The notes: generated by a model from the letters alone, not told the origin. DNA of 11,087 nucleotides from Treponema sp. (GCA_031289935.1 JAITON010000158.1:1-11087), one strand, 5' to 3'. Shown: positions 1 through 6,760, counted from the stretch's first letter. Program-made: numbers and translations.

Positions 1-128
1 GCCCGCTCCTCCGCCGGGATATGGGTCCATTCGGGGGGGCTGCCCTCGCATTTCCGGGCCAGAGTCTGATTAAGGCGTTTGAAAAACGCGTCAAAATCGC
101 TGTCTGTAAGATCCAAATAATCTTTCAT
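1..128 (-). CDS. Partial unrecognised protein, N-terminal 42 residues
   Basis: The reading frame starts at an ATG on the minus strand (128-126) and runs off the left edge, so only the first 42 codons are visible. A strong Shine-Dalgarno sequence, GAGGAG, lies about ten bases before the ATG and decides the start. The peptide begins MKDYLDLTDSDFDAFFKRL and continues through a Cys-containing stretch with a TPxx-like segment (EWTHIP). It is acidic and amphipathic, with no signal peptide or membrane segment. I do not recognise the family. The start overlaps by ATGA the end of an antisense-to-repeat reading frame (463-125) made of heptapeptide repeats, which may be coincidence. The same frame stays open through the repeat array up to a stop at 416-414 but contains no start codon there, so the repeats are not an N-terminal extension. 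Confidence 0.75.
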   Translation of the reverse strand, partial: MKDYLDLTDSDFDAFFKRLNQTLARKCEGSPPEWTHIPAEER

Positions 129-156
129 AGTTCTTTTTCTCCTCTTTGTTTTATTG

Positions 157-408
157 TTACTGCATAAGGGAGTCCGGTTGCTCCATCCGGGAGCCCGGTT
201 ACTCCATCCGGGAGCCCGGTTACTCTATCAGGGCGCCCGGTTGCTCCATCCGGGAGCCCGGTTGCTCCATCCGGGAGCCCGGTTACTCCATCCGGGCGCC
301 CGGTTGCTCCATCCGGGAGCCCGGTTGCTCCATCCGGGAGCCCGGTTACTCCATCCGGGAGCCCGGTTACTCCATCCGGGAGCCCGGTTACTCCATAAGG
401 GCGCCCTT
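157..408. repeat. 21-bp tandem repeat array, 12 units
   Basis: Twelve head-to-tail 21-bp units fill this stretch without spacers. The consensus is TTRCTCCATCC followed by GGGMGCCCGG. Variation sits almost entirely at two sites: G/A at unit position 3 and A/C at position 15. The first (157-177) and last (388-408) units are the divergent ones, and both carry CATAAGGG in place of CATCCGGG; the fourth unit (220-240) carries CTATCAGGG. Each unit ends in a near-palindrome; the C variant CCGGGCGCCCGG is a perfect 12-bp palindrome. Because 21 is a multiple of three, several frames stay open: RLLHPGA and YSIREPG on the plus strand, and GVTGLPD on the minus strand. None has a convincing start with a ribosome site. 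The array ends 28 bp before the ATG of the minus-strand gene at 128. It is best described as a minisatellite of unknown role. Confidence 0.95.
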
Positions 409-694
409 TTATGCTACCGGGGCAGCCGTTTGCCCTAAATGCAGGAATAGTTACTCTGGACATAGCTATGGTTGTTCCGGGCAGATTGCCGGGGAGCTGG
501 AATAGTGGGGAATACCGGGTAGCTGGCGGAAGGGGCTTGGTAAACCGTTTGGGAAAAAGACCGGTTTTACGCTGCTTTGTTCAAATCTTTGCGCCCTGAG
601 CATGACCCCAGTCTATACCTTCCTGATAATAAGGTCAAGGGATCGATTTTTTTGCGATTTTTGTACTTTTTTTTACCTTTTTGATCAAAAAGAC
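409..694. other. Non-coding spacer before the operon, with a 16-bp palindrome
   Basis: No convincing gene is present. A 62-codon plus-strand frame (411-599) lacks a ribosome site and family resemblance. The left half is GC-balanced and contains nothing I recognise. From about 640 the sequence becomes T-rich, with several T tracts. A perfect 16-bp palindrome, CTTTTTGATCAAAAAG, occupies 677-692 and ends two bases before the -35 box at 695, a position suited to an activator or repressor site or to an AT-rich UP-like element. A weak inverted repeat ACCTT/AAGGT (617-621 and 631-635) is present, but no clear terminator. Confidence 0.6.
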
Positions 695-723
695 TTGACA
701 AATTGTACTAGTTCTTTTATGAT
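695..723 (+). promoter_or_regulatory. Sigma-70 promoter of the seven-gene operon
   Basis: TTGACA (695-700) and TATGAT (718-723) are separated by exactly 17 bp, a near-perfect sigma-70 promoter in AT-rich DNA. Transcription would be expected to begin about seven bases after the -10 box, around 730-732, which coincides with the ATG at 732. No Shine-Dalgarno sequence precedes that ATG, so the transcript is predicted to be leaderless or nearly so. Confidence 0.85.
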
Positions 724-744
724 TGTACTAGATGAATAGTACAA
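703..744. promoter_or_regulatory. Probable autoregulatory operator (TTGTACTA sites)
   Basis: TTGTACTAG occurs twice as a direct repeat, at 703-711 (between the -35 and -10 boxes) and at 723-731, twenty bases apart or about two helical turns. The second copy also forms a perfect 8-bp inverted repeat with TAGTACAA at 737-744, with a 6-bp gap that contains the start codon. A further TTGTAC half-site lies at 661-666. GntR-family regulators bind as dimers to short inverted repeats and commonly control their own operon, so the regulator encoded directly downstream is the obvious ligand. Binding here would block RNA polymerase and, on a leaderless transcript, overlap the initiation site. The sites are seen; the protein partner is inferred. 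Confidence 0.75.
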
Positions 745-1130
745 ACACCGGGCCGGACATACAATTTTCTCTCGATCCTGCCCAGGGGGTGCCCATCTAC
801 CGGCAGATTATCCAGCAGATAGAGTACGCTATTCTGGCGGACCGGCTGCGGCCCGGAGACCGGCTCCCCACGATTCGCGCCCTGGCGGTGGCCCTTAAGA
901 CGAACCCCAATACCATCGCCCGGGCCTACGGGGAGCTGGAGATCCGGGGGATACTGAACACCCAGGTGGGGAGCGGTACCTATATATCCGGCAAGCGGCC
1001 GGACCCCGGGGGAGAGGCCCGGAACCGGAAGATCCAGGAGCTCTTCGGCCGTTTTATGGCCGAGATGGAGGGCCTGGGGCTGAAGGGGGAGGAACTTATC
1101 AGCATGATCCAAGCCTGTAAGGAGGACTAA
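732..1130 (+). CDS. GntR-family transcriptional regulator, YtrA type
   Basis: This 132-residue protein is a DNA-binding regulator with an N-terminal GntR winged helix-turn-helix (about residues 12-88). It shows the characteristic GVPIYRQI entry helix, the RPGDRLPTIRALA turn, the NPNTIARAY recognition helix and the GSGTYI wing. Only about 44 residues follow, too short for the effector domains of the FadR, HutC or MocR groups. This matches the YtrA subfamily, whose members usually sit first in operons for ABC transporters and repress them. That fits here: an ATPase and two permeases lie downstream. The ATG at 732 is the only sensible start, since the conserved domain begins soon after it and no other start codon lies between. 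It has no ribosome site and sits about eight bases past a -10 box, suggesting leaderless translation. The effector signal is unknown. Confidence 0.93.
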   Translation: MNSTNTGPDIQFSLDPAQGVPIYRQIIQQIEYAILADRLRPGDRLPTIRALAVALKTNPNTIARAYGELEIRGILNTQVGSGTYISGKRPDPGGEARNRKIQELFGRFMAEMEGLGLKGEELISMIQACKED

Positions 1131-1131
1131 G

Positions 1132-2169
1132 GTGATGAATAGTTTAGAACGAAAAGAAGCGGCGCGGGCCGGCCCGGCCTCCGGCCCGGCCGCCGGCCCG
1201 GCCGCCGGAACGGCGACGCCCCTGATCAAGCCCTTGCCGGGGAAGCAGATACTCCGGGACTGGACCGGGTTAAGGCTCCTGGTCCTTTTCCTCGCCCTTA
1301 TCAGCTTTGGGGCCTACCTGGCGCTGCCGGCCCTGACCGGGCCCGGGGCCCTGGCCGTCTGGCTCGGTATCGGCCGGGGGTTCTGCCTGGCCCTCGTCCT
1401 GGGGGCGCTGATCATCCCCTCGGTACGGAAGTTCGAGGAATGGGAGCGGGCCGTGGTGCTCCGCTTCGGCAAATTCCGCCGGGTGGCCGGCCCGGGGCTC
1501 TGTTTCCTCCTGCCCCTGGCGGACCGGGTGTCCCAGGTGGTGGATATCCGGGAGCGGGTTACGGACTTTTCCGCCCAGGAAACCCTGACCCTGGATTCGG
1601 TAACCGTTACCGTGGACGCGCTTATCTTCTGGCTGGTTTGGGACCCTCAAAAGGCGGCGCTGGAGGTGGAGGATTATCAGGACGCGGTGGTGCTTTCGGC
1701 CAAGACCGCCCTGCGGAGCGCTATTTCCTGCCACGATCTCTCGACCTTTCTCAAACGGGGGGATCTTATCGAAAAGGATATTCAGACCCAGGTGAACTTG
1801 AAGACTACCGAATGGGGTCTGACGGTTCAGCATATCGAGATAACGGACATCCAGATACCGGAGAAATTGCAGGAACTGCTCTCCCGGCCGGCTCAGGCCG
1901 AGCGGGAGAAGCAGGCCCGGATCCTCCTGGCGGAGGCGGAGATCGAAATCGCCCGGAGGCTGGAGGAAGCGGTGGCGGTCTATGCGGGGAATGAGGCGGC
2001 TATGAAGCTCAAGATTCTCTCGATCCTGAACGAGGGCCTTAAATCCGGCAATTCCATGCTGCTGGTGCCCAATTCTATGGCGGAGGAGCTTAAAACCAGG
2101 GATATTTTCGGCCTGGAGGCAATAAACGAACTCAGGAAACTGAAGAATGAGGAGGAAAGAGCATTATGA
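1132..2169 (+). CDS. SPFH/band 7 (stomatin-like) membrane protein
   Basis: A 345-residue protein of the SPFH superfamily, whose members form membrane-bound oligomers that scaffold or regulate other membrane proteins. A low-complexity Ala/Gly/Pro N-terminus (about residues 10-30) precedes two hydrophobic segments (about 49-66 and 73-95). The SPFH domain (about 98-270) follows, with ERAVVLRFGKF, GPGLCFLLP, the DIRERVTDF strand and a DIQIPEKLQ segment. An Ala/Glu-rich helical region (AEREKQARILLAEAE) follows, as in stomatins and prohibitins. AAGGAGG at 1119-1125 serves either the GTG at 1132 or the ATG at 1135; the ATG has the better spacing, so the first residue is uncertain. The gene follows the regulator with a one-base gap and overlaps the ATPase gene by four bases (ATGA), so translation is probably coupled. 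An SPFH protein inside a Lol/MacB-type operon is unusual; a role in assembling or controlling the transporter is inference. Confidence 0.9.
   Translation: MMNSLERKEAARAGPASGPAAGPAAGTATPLIKPLPGKQILRDWTGLRLLVLFLALISFGAYLALPALTGPGALAVWLGIGRGFCLALVLGALIIPSVRKFEEWERAVVLRFGKFRRVAGPGLCFLLPLADRVSQVVDIRERVTDFSAQETLTLDSVTVTVDALIFWLVWDPQKAALEVEDYQDAVVLSAKTALRSAISCHDLSTFLKRGDLIEKDIQTQVNLKTTEWGLTVQHIEITDIQIPEKLQELLSRPAQAEREKQARILLAEAEIEIARRLEEAVAVYAGNEAAMKLKILSILNEGLKSGNSMLLVPNSMAEELKTRDIFGLEAINELRKLKNEEERAL
1171..1206 (+). repeat. In-frame 12-bp tandem repeat (3 units)
   Basis: Three consecutive copies of GGCCCGGCCKCC (1171-1182, 1183-1194, 1195-1206) encode the tetrapeptide series GPAS-GPAA-GPAA in the cytoplasmic N-terminus of the SPFH protein, before its first membrane segment. 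The first unit differs by one base (T for G). Confidence 0.85.
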
Positions 2170-2855
2170 CGGTAGTACAAGCGAAGAATCTGGTTAAGGA
2201 TTATTCCTTAAACAGCATTACGGTCCACGCCCTGCGGGGGCTGAACCTGGAATTCCAGGCCGGGGAATTTGCGGCCATGGCGGGGCCTTCGGGTTCGGGA
2301 AAGAGTACCTTTCTCCACCTGGCGGGCTGTCTGGATACGCTCACGGCGGGCAGTATGATCATTAACGGGCAGGATACGGCGGAGCTTTCCGGGAAGGCCC
2401 TGGCCCTGCTCCGGCGGGACTCTATCGGCTTTATCTTCCAGGCCTATAACCTTATCCCCGTGCTTTCCACGGAGGAAAACATCGGCTTTCCTCTAACGCT
2501 TCTGGGGGTGGACCGCCGGGAGATTCAGGAGCGTACTGCCAAGGTACTTCGCCAGGTGGGTTTGGAAGGTATGGAGAAGCGGCGGCCTAAGGAGATGTCC
2601 GGGGGCCAGCAGCAACGGGTGGCTATTGCCCGGGCCCTGGTCAAGCGGCCGGCCCTGATCCTGGCGGACGAACCCACGGCTAATCTGGACTCTCAAACGG
2701 GCCGGGAAATTCTGGAGATCATGCTCAAGCTCAACCAGGAGCTGGGGACCAGTTTTATCTTCTCTACCCACGACCAGATGGTGATGGACTTTGCCCGCCG
2801 GATTGTCTATATCCGGGACGGGCAGATTGAGCGCGATGAGGCGAAGGCTGCTTAG
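2166..2855 (+). CDS. ABC transporter ATPase, LolD/MacB class
   Basis: A complete 229-residue ATPase that powers the two permeases encoded next. All nucleotide-binding motifs are intact: Walker A GPSGSGKST (residues 40-48), Q-loop FQAYNLIPVL (Q92), signature MSGGQQQR (144-151), Walker B ALILADE with catalytic Glu169, D-loop NLD (173-175) and switch His202 in STHD. The FQxYNLIPxL Q-loop and overall length are typical of the LolD/MacB/FtsE group (MacB-type mechanotransmission transporters), which work with FtsX-fold permeases on the far side of the inner membrane rather than importing solutes. The start ATG overlaps the stop of the SPFH gene (ATGA) and is preceded by GGAGG at 2151-2155. The following permease starts ten bases after the stop. 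Class is secure; substrate is not. Confidence 0.96.
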   Translation: MTVVQAKNLVKDYSLNSITVHALRGLNLEFQAGEFAAMAGPSGSGKSTFLHLAGCLDTLTAGSMIINGQDTAELSGKALALLRRDSIGFIFQAYNLIPVLSTEENIGFPLTLLGVDRREIQERTAKVLRQVGLEGMEKRRPKEMSGGQQQRVAIARALVKRPALILADEPTANLDSQTGREILEIMLKLNQELGTSFIFSTHDQMVMDFARRIVYIRDGQIERDEAKAA

Positions 2856-2865
2856 GGGAGGATAT

Positions 2866-4611
2866 ATGAATCAGAGAAGCGGCCTGGCCCGGGCCTTTAC
2901 TATGGGCGTGGAACTAAAACGGCTGGCCTTTCGCAACCTGTCGCGGCACCGGGCAAAAACGGTCCTTACCGCCCTGGCGATTATGGTGTCGGTGACCCTC
3001 TATATCTTTATGGACGGCTGGATATCCGGTATGACCATGGAATCCCGGCGGAACATCGTGAATTATGAAACCGGCGCGGCTAAGCTGCAAACCAGGCTCT
3101 ACTTTGATAAGCAGGACGAGCTGCCGAGCTTCGAGACCTTTGGGGGCTGGGAATCCTACGCGGCGGCCCTGGACAAGGCGGGCTACTACGCGGCCCCCCG
3201 CTATGTCTTCTCCGCTACGCTCTACTCGCTGACCGGTTCGGCGCCCATGCTCTTTAACGCGGTGGACCCCGGGGCCGAAGCTGAGGTCCTGTACTACAGC
3301 CCTTACTTGGAGTCGGGCCGCGCTATCCGGCCGGGCGGCTTCGAGATTGTCCTGGGGGCCCTGGCGGCGGAGAAGCTCCAGGTGGGTATTCCCCAGCGGA
3401 TTTACCGGCAGAAGCTCGAGGGGGAGATCGCCGCCCTGGCCGCAAATCAGAGGGACCGGGACTTTATCCTTTCCCTGTATGAGGCCCAGGAGACCGGCGC
3501 CGGGGGCTTTCTCAGCCTGGCCGGGGAGGCCGAGGCGGGGAACGAGCGTATGATCTTAAAGCGGGGCGTCCCGGCGGCGGATCTGGAACGCTTCTGGAAG
3601 ATCCTGGACGACGCGGGCCGCAACCTGGTGCGTATCGCCGCAACGATCGACCTCAAGGTCCTGCCCGAAACGATCCGGGAGGACAAGTGGGGCTACGACC
3701 TCTGGCCGGCCCTGACCGAAACCGGCCGGGCCCTGGCCGCTGCCGCCTATCAACAGGACGCCGAGGGGAATTATCAGCTCCTCGAAACCGATGCGGCCAG
3801 GCGCAGCGACCTGCTCAACGCCATGATCCGCGCGGATTTTAACGGCGCGGTGGTCCATGTCAATCAGATCATGGACGCCCTGGTAGTGGGGGTGCTGAAT
3901 TCCCCGGACCCGGCCACCAACGGCAATATCGCCTATATGCCCCTGGACGCGCTCCAGGGGGAGTCGGGCATGATGCTGCAAGGGGCCGTTACCGAGCTGC
4001 TCATCCGGGAGAAGGGGGCTGGTCCGGCGGCCCTGCCCGGAGAAAAGGAGCGCGCCGCTGCCATTACCGCCGCCCTGGAAACGGGCCTGGGCCGGAGCCT
4101 TCCCGTGGATCTGGGGGTCTTTACCTGGAGGGACTATGTGGCGGATTACCTGGGCTTCGAGGCCCTGGAGTCCGGGGCTACCAGGATACTCTCGATAATG
4201 CTCTTCTTCCTCTCCCTCCTGGGCATCTCCAACACCGTGCTTATGTCGGTCCTGGAACGGACCAAGGAGATCGGCATGATGCGGGCTCTGGGTATGACCG
4301 GCGGTCAGATGATCCTGACCTATATGCTTGAGGCGGGCTTTATCGGCCTTATCGGGTCGATCCTGGGGATTGCCGCGGGCTGCCTCATCAACTGGCCCAT
4401 GGTGGAGTACGGCGTGGACTTTTCCGCCCTGCTGGATGCCGTGGGGGGCAGCATTGGCTACCGGGTGGCCGGGAACATGCGGGCCATGTGGAATATCCCG
4501 GTGATCATCGGTTCGGCTCTTGTGGCCACCCTGATCGCCTCGGTTACCGCCGTCTTTCCCACCCGCCGGGCGGTGAAACGGCCTATCACCGATAGTTTAC
4601 GGTTTGAATAG
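2866..4611 (+). CDS. FtsX/LolC-class ABC permease with large periplasmic domain
   Basis: This 581-residue inner-membrane permease has the FtsX/MacB layout: a short cytoplasmic N-terminus with KRLAFRNLSRHRAKT, one membrane helix (about residues 30-50), a periplasmic region of about 390 residues, and three C-terminal helices (about 441-462, 484-508, 543-566). The first cytoplasmic loop carries the hallmark ERTKEIGMMRALGMT (464-478), which couples to the ATPase. GGGGAGG at 2855-2861 fixes the start at 2866; an in-frame ATG at 2791 lies inside the ATPase gene and is unlikely to be used. The periplasmic part is larger than in many LolC/LolE-like proteins: a stretch of about 150 residues (roughly 180-326, rich in Ala, Glu and Arg) separates the MacB-core-like VLGALAAEKLQVG from the next core-like strand near VHVNQIMDALVVGV. 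It is probably a heterodimer partner of the next permease. Confidence 0.93.
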   Translation: MNQRSGLARAFTMGVELKRLAFRNLSRHRAKTVLTALAIMVSVTLYIFMDGWISGMTMESRRNIVNYETGAAKLQTRLYFDKQDELPSFETFGGWESYAAALDKAGYYAAPRYVFSATLYSLTGSAPMLFNAVDPGAEAEVLYYSPYLESGRAIRPGGFEIVLGALAAEKLQVGIPQRIYRQKLEGEIAALAANQRDRDFILSLYEAQETGAGGFLSLAGEAEAGNERMILKRGVPAADLERFWKILDDAGRNLVRIAATIDLKVLPETIREDKWGYDLWPALTETGRALAAAAYQQDAEGNYQLLETDAARRSDLLNAMIRADFNGAVVHVNQIMDALVVGVLNSPDPATNGNIAYMPLDALQGESGMMLQGAVTELLIREKGAGPAALPGEKERAAAITAALETGLGRSLPVDLGVFTWRDYVADYLGFEALESGATRILSIMLFFLSLLGISNTVLMSVLERTKEIGMMRALGMTGGQMILTYMLEAGFIGLIGSILGIAAGCLINWPMVEYGVDFSALLDAVGGSIGYRVAGNMRAMWNIPVIIGSALVATLIASVTAVFPTRRAVKRPITDSLRFE

Positions 4612-4623
4612 CAAGGAGTTTAT

Positions 4624-5919
4624 ATGAGTAGCAAACAACGAAAACGGGGCGGCGCCGGGACCCTCCTTAAGATCGCCTACCGGAACATCTGGCGGAACGG
4701 GCGGCGCACGGCCTTCTGCGTCATCGCCGTGGGGGTGGCGGTCTTCATCCTCGTCTTCTACCGGTCCTTCCTGGACGGCTTTTCCCGGAGTATTGACGAC
4801 GTGGTACAAATCTTTGAGACCGGCCACGTACGGGCGGTCTCAAAGGACTACGAGGCCGAAAGCGAGTACAGTCCCGTGCAGTACCCCTTGGCCGCAGGCC
4901 GGGCCGAGGGCCGGGCCGAGGGCCGGGACCTGGACGGGGTGATGGCGGAAATCGCCGCCATTCCCGGCGTCGCCCAGGTGTTCCCCCGGATCAGCAGCTA
5001 CGCATCGCTCCAGGAGAGCGTTATCAAGAGCGCTACCCTCTGGGGCATCGACCTGGAGGCGGAAAGGGCGGCCCATTACCTGAATCTCACGGACCGGGAC
5101 GACGGTCTCCAAGAGGGCCGCTGGCCAAAGCCCGGGGCCAACGAGTGCGCCGTGGGTTACGCCTTTGCCCGGAAGGCGGGGCTCAGGCTGGGGGACCGCA
5201 TCCTCCTTTCCACCGTATCCGCCGAGTACTCCGACAAGCTCTGGGAGCCTGAGATCGTAGGCATCTACAGCTTCGACTATATCAAGTACGATGAGCAGAC
5301 CATCATCGTGGACTTCCAGCGCCTGGCCCGGCTCCTGGACCTGGAGGGGACCCAGCAGCTCATCATCTACGGGGAGGACGGCGCCGAGAGCCCCCGCATT
5401 GCCCGGGCCGTGCAGGGCATTCTCGGTGAGGAGGCCGTGGTTACCGGCTGGCAGGAAACCTACATGGTGGCCGTCATGCGGATGATGACCCCCCTGTATC
5501 TTGTGGTGGGCCTGGTCTTTCTCATCGTGGCGAGCTTCCTCATCATCAACACTGTGATGATGATCATCCACGAGCGCATCAAAGAAATCGGTATGATGGG
5601 GAGCCTGGGCATGACGCGCGCAGAGATTGTGCGGGTCTTCTTCTTCGAGTCGGCGATGCTCAGCATCCTGGGGGCCCTGGCCGGAGTTGCCCTGGGGGCC
5701 CTGATGACCGGCATCGGCCAGTTCTACCCCCTGCGCCTCCTGGACATGACCGGCAACACCTTTGCCGAATTTCCCATGGGGAACGCTCTCTTTATGGTTT
5801 TTAGCTGGACCGGCCTGGTCCAGGCCTTTGTCATGGGCGTGGTGGTGTCCGCGCTCTTTACCTTGATTCCGAGCCTGCGGAGCGCCTATGTGGAGCCCGT
5901 GGAAGCGTTGCGCAGATAG
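4624..5919 (+). CDS. FtsX/LolC-class ABC permease, second subunit
   Basis: A 431-residue permease of the same fold as its upstream neighbour: helix 1 at about residues 30-50 after IAYRNIWRNGRRT, a periplasmic region of about 235 residues, and helices at about 289-315, 339-362 and 395-418. The coupling motif ERIKEIGMMGSLGMT (317-331) is conserved. AAGGAG at 4613-4618 precedes the ATG, and the gap to the upstream gene is only 12 bases. Its periplasmic domain is about 150 residues shorter than its partner's, so the pair is asymmetric, as LolC and LolE are in function. A low-complexity GRAEGRAEGRD (about 92-102) from a DNA tandem repeat sits in the periplasmic domain. The gene ends exactly where a run of 14-bp hairpin repeats begins. 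The long reading frame on the opposite strand is a shadow. Confidence 0.93.
   Translation: MSSKQRKRGGAGTLLKIAYRNIWRNGRRTAFCVIAVGVAVFILVFYRSFLDGFSRSIDDVVQIFETGHVRAVSKDYEAESEYSPVQYPLAAGRAEGRAEGRDLDGVMAEIAAIPGVAQVFPRISSYASLQESVIKSATLWGIDLEAERAAHYLNLTDRDDGLQEGRWPKPGANECAVGYAFARKAGLRLGDRILLSTVSAEYSDKLWEPEIVGIYSFDYIKYDEQTIIVDFQRLARLLDLEGTQQLIIYGEDGAESPRIARAVQGILGEEAVVTGWQETYMVAVMRMMTPLYLVVGLVFLIVASFLIINTVMMIIHERIKEIGMMGSLGMTRAEIVRVFFFESAMLSILGALAGVALGALMTGIGQFYPLRLLDMTGNTFAEFPMGNALFMVFSWTGLVQAFVMGVVVSALFTLIPSLRSAYVEPVEALRR
4897..4928 (+). repeat. In-frame 12-bp tandem repeat (about 2.7 units)
   Basis: GGCCGGGCCGAG is repeated at 4897-4908 and 4909-4920, followed by a partial third copy, GGCCGGGA. 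It encodes the tetrapeptide series GRAE-GRAE-GRD in the periplasmic domain of the second permease. The 12-bp unit length equals that of the repeat in the SPFH gene of the same operon. Confidence 0.85.
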
Positions 5920-5925
5920 CGCAGC

Positions 5926-5982
5926 TAAGCGCACTGCGCTAAGCGCACTGCGCTAAGCGTGTTGCGCTAAGCGCGTTGCGCT
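5926..5982 (+). repeat. 14-bp tandem hairpin repeats between permease and LolA-like gene
   Basis: Four 14-bp units (5926-5939, 5940-5953, 5954-5967, 5968-5981) of the form TAAGCGYRYTGCGC lie directly after the permease stop codon. A shortened degenerate unit overlaps that stop. Each unit, with the next T, folds as a 5-bp stem and 3-nt loop: AGCGC-ACT-GCGCT twice, AGCGT-GTT-GCGCT, and AGCGC-GTT-GCGCT. The only stem change (C to T in the third unit) keeps pairing as a G-U wobble, while the loop varies. No T tract follows, so this is not a typical terminator. In an operon transcript it could stabilise or separate upstream and downstream mRNA segments. Confidence 0.85.
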
Positions 5983-6016
5983 AAAGTTCGAGATAACGAA
6001 TATGGAGGTTTTGAAT

Positions 6017-6760
6017 ATGAATATGAAAAAGACCGTGTTTGTGTTGACGGTAGTATGGGCGCTGACGGGTCAGGCGGGGCTCTTTGCCCAGACCCCCACG
6101 GCTCAGGAGATTCTCGCGTTCGTGGACGGCAACGGGGTCTACGAGAGCATCCAGTACGATGGGGAGATGATCATCGAGATTGGCAGCCGGAAGACCGTCA
6201 AGACCATGAAGGTCTGGGCCCGGGGAACCACCGACAGCTTTATCGAGTTCACCAATTCCAGCGACCGGGGCGCCAAGTACCTCAAGACTAAGGGCAGCCT
6301 CCGGGCCTGGACCCCGGACGTGGAACGGGTGGTGGTTATCACCGGCAAGGACCGCTTCATGGGCTCGGACCTGAGCTTTGAGGACACCATGGAGAACGGC
6401 GCGCTCACTGAGCGTTACGACGCGGCGTTGACCGGCACGGAGACCTACAACGGCCGGCAGTGCTGGGTCCTGGAGCTGAAGGTAAAACCCTCCAGGACCG
6501 AAAGCTACCCTAAGCGGCGGCTCTGGATCGACACGGCCACCCATGACCTGCTCCACTACGAGCTCTACGCCCTTTCGGGGGCCGTTTCCAAGGAGTACAG
6601 TATCCTGCGGGTCGAAGAGATTGGCGGCCGGCGTTTCCCTGTGGAGCTGGAAGTCCGGGACCGTACCCGGCAGAACAGTAAAACGAGCTTTATTATGCGG
6701 AACATCAGGATTGACGAGCCCATCCCGGACTCGGTCTTTAGCGAGCAGAATTTACGCTAG
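6017..6760 (+). CDS. LolA-like periplasmic protein (treponemal outer-membrane lipoprotein-sorting type)
   Basis: A secreted protein of 247 residues. A signal peptide (MNMKKTVFVL, then a hydrophobic core) is probably cut after LFA at residue 24. The mature part resembles the LolA-like family annotated in treponemes as outer membrane lipoprotein-sorting protein. It shows a beta-rich pattern with alternating strands, MKVWARGTTDSFIEF, KYLKTKGSLRAWTPD, CWVLELKV, YPKRRLWIDTATHDLLHYELY and a final IRIDEPIPDSVFS, the last being typical of this fold. LolA proteins carry lipoproteins across the periplasm in a hydrophobic half-barrel. GGAGG at 6004-6008 favours the ATG at 6017; an ATG at 6002 lies upstream of that ribosome site and is rejected. 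The position after an ATPase and two LolC-type permeases supports a carrier or accessory role, but cargo is unproven. Its stop codon lies inside the next hairpin repeat. Confidence 0.85.
   Translation: MNMKKTVFVLTVVWALTGQAGLFAQTPTAQEILAFVDGNGVYESIQYDGEMIIEIGSRKTVKTMKVWARGTTDSFIEFTNSSDRGAKYLKTKGSLRAWTPDVERVVVITGKDRFMGSDLSFEDTMENGALTERYDAALTGTETYNGRQCWVLELKVKPSRTESYPKRRLWIDTATHDLLHYELYALSGAVSKEYSILRVEEIGGRRFPVELEVRDRTRQNSKTSFIMRNIRIDEPIPDSVFSEQNLR

Noticed and set aside
157..408. CRISPR-like array
   Set aside because: The 21-bp units are directly adjacent with no spacers between them, and no cas genes are present.
129..413. N-terminal extension of the leftmost minus-strand gene through the repeat array
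   Set aside because: The frame is open but contains no ATG, GTG or TTG before the stop at 416-414, and the ATG at 128 has a strong ribosome site.
411..599. 62-codon plus-strand reading frame in the upstream spacer
   Set aside because: No ribosome site, no family resemblance and no neighbouring gene to couple with.
2791..2865. Earlier ATG for the first permease, giving 25 extra residues
   Set aside because: It lies inside the ATPase gene; the ATG at 2866 has GGGGAGG at the right distance, and the family N-terminus fits it.
4840..5934. 364-codon minus-strand reading frame
   Set aside because: It lies opposite the second permease, is His/Gly/Asp-rich without a recognisable fold, and results from the high GC content at third positions of the real gene.
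5926..5982. Rho-independent terminator after the second permease
   Set aside because: The hairpins are short and followed by mixed sequence with no T tract, and the next gene has no clear promoter of its own.
6002..6016. Earlier ATG for the LolA-like gene
   Set aside because: The ribosome site GGAGG lies after this ATG and is correctly spaced for the ATG at 6017; the signal peptide also starts more naturally there.
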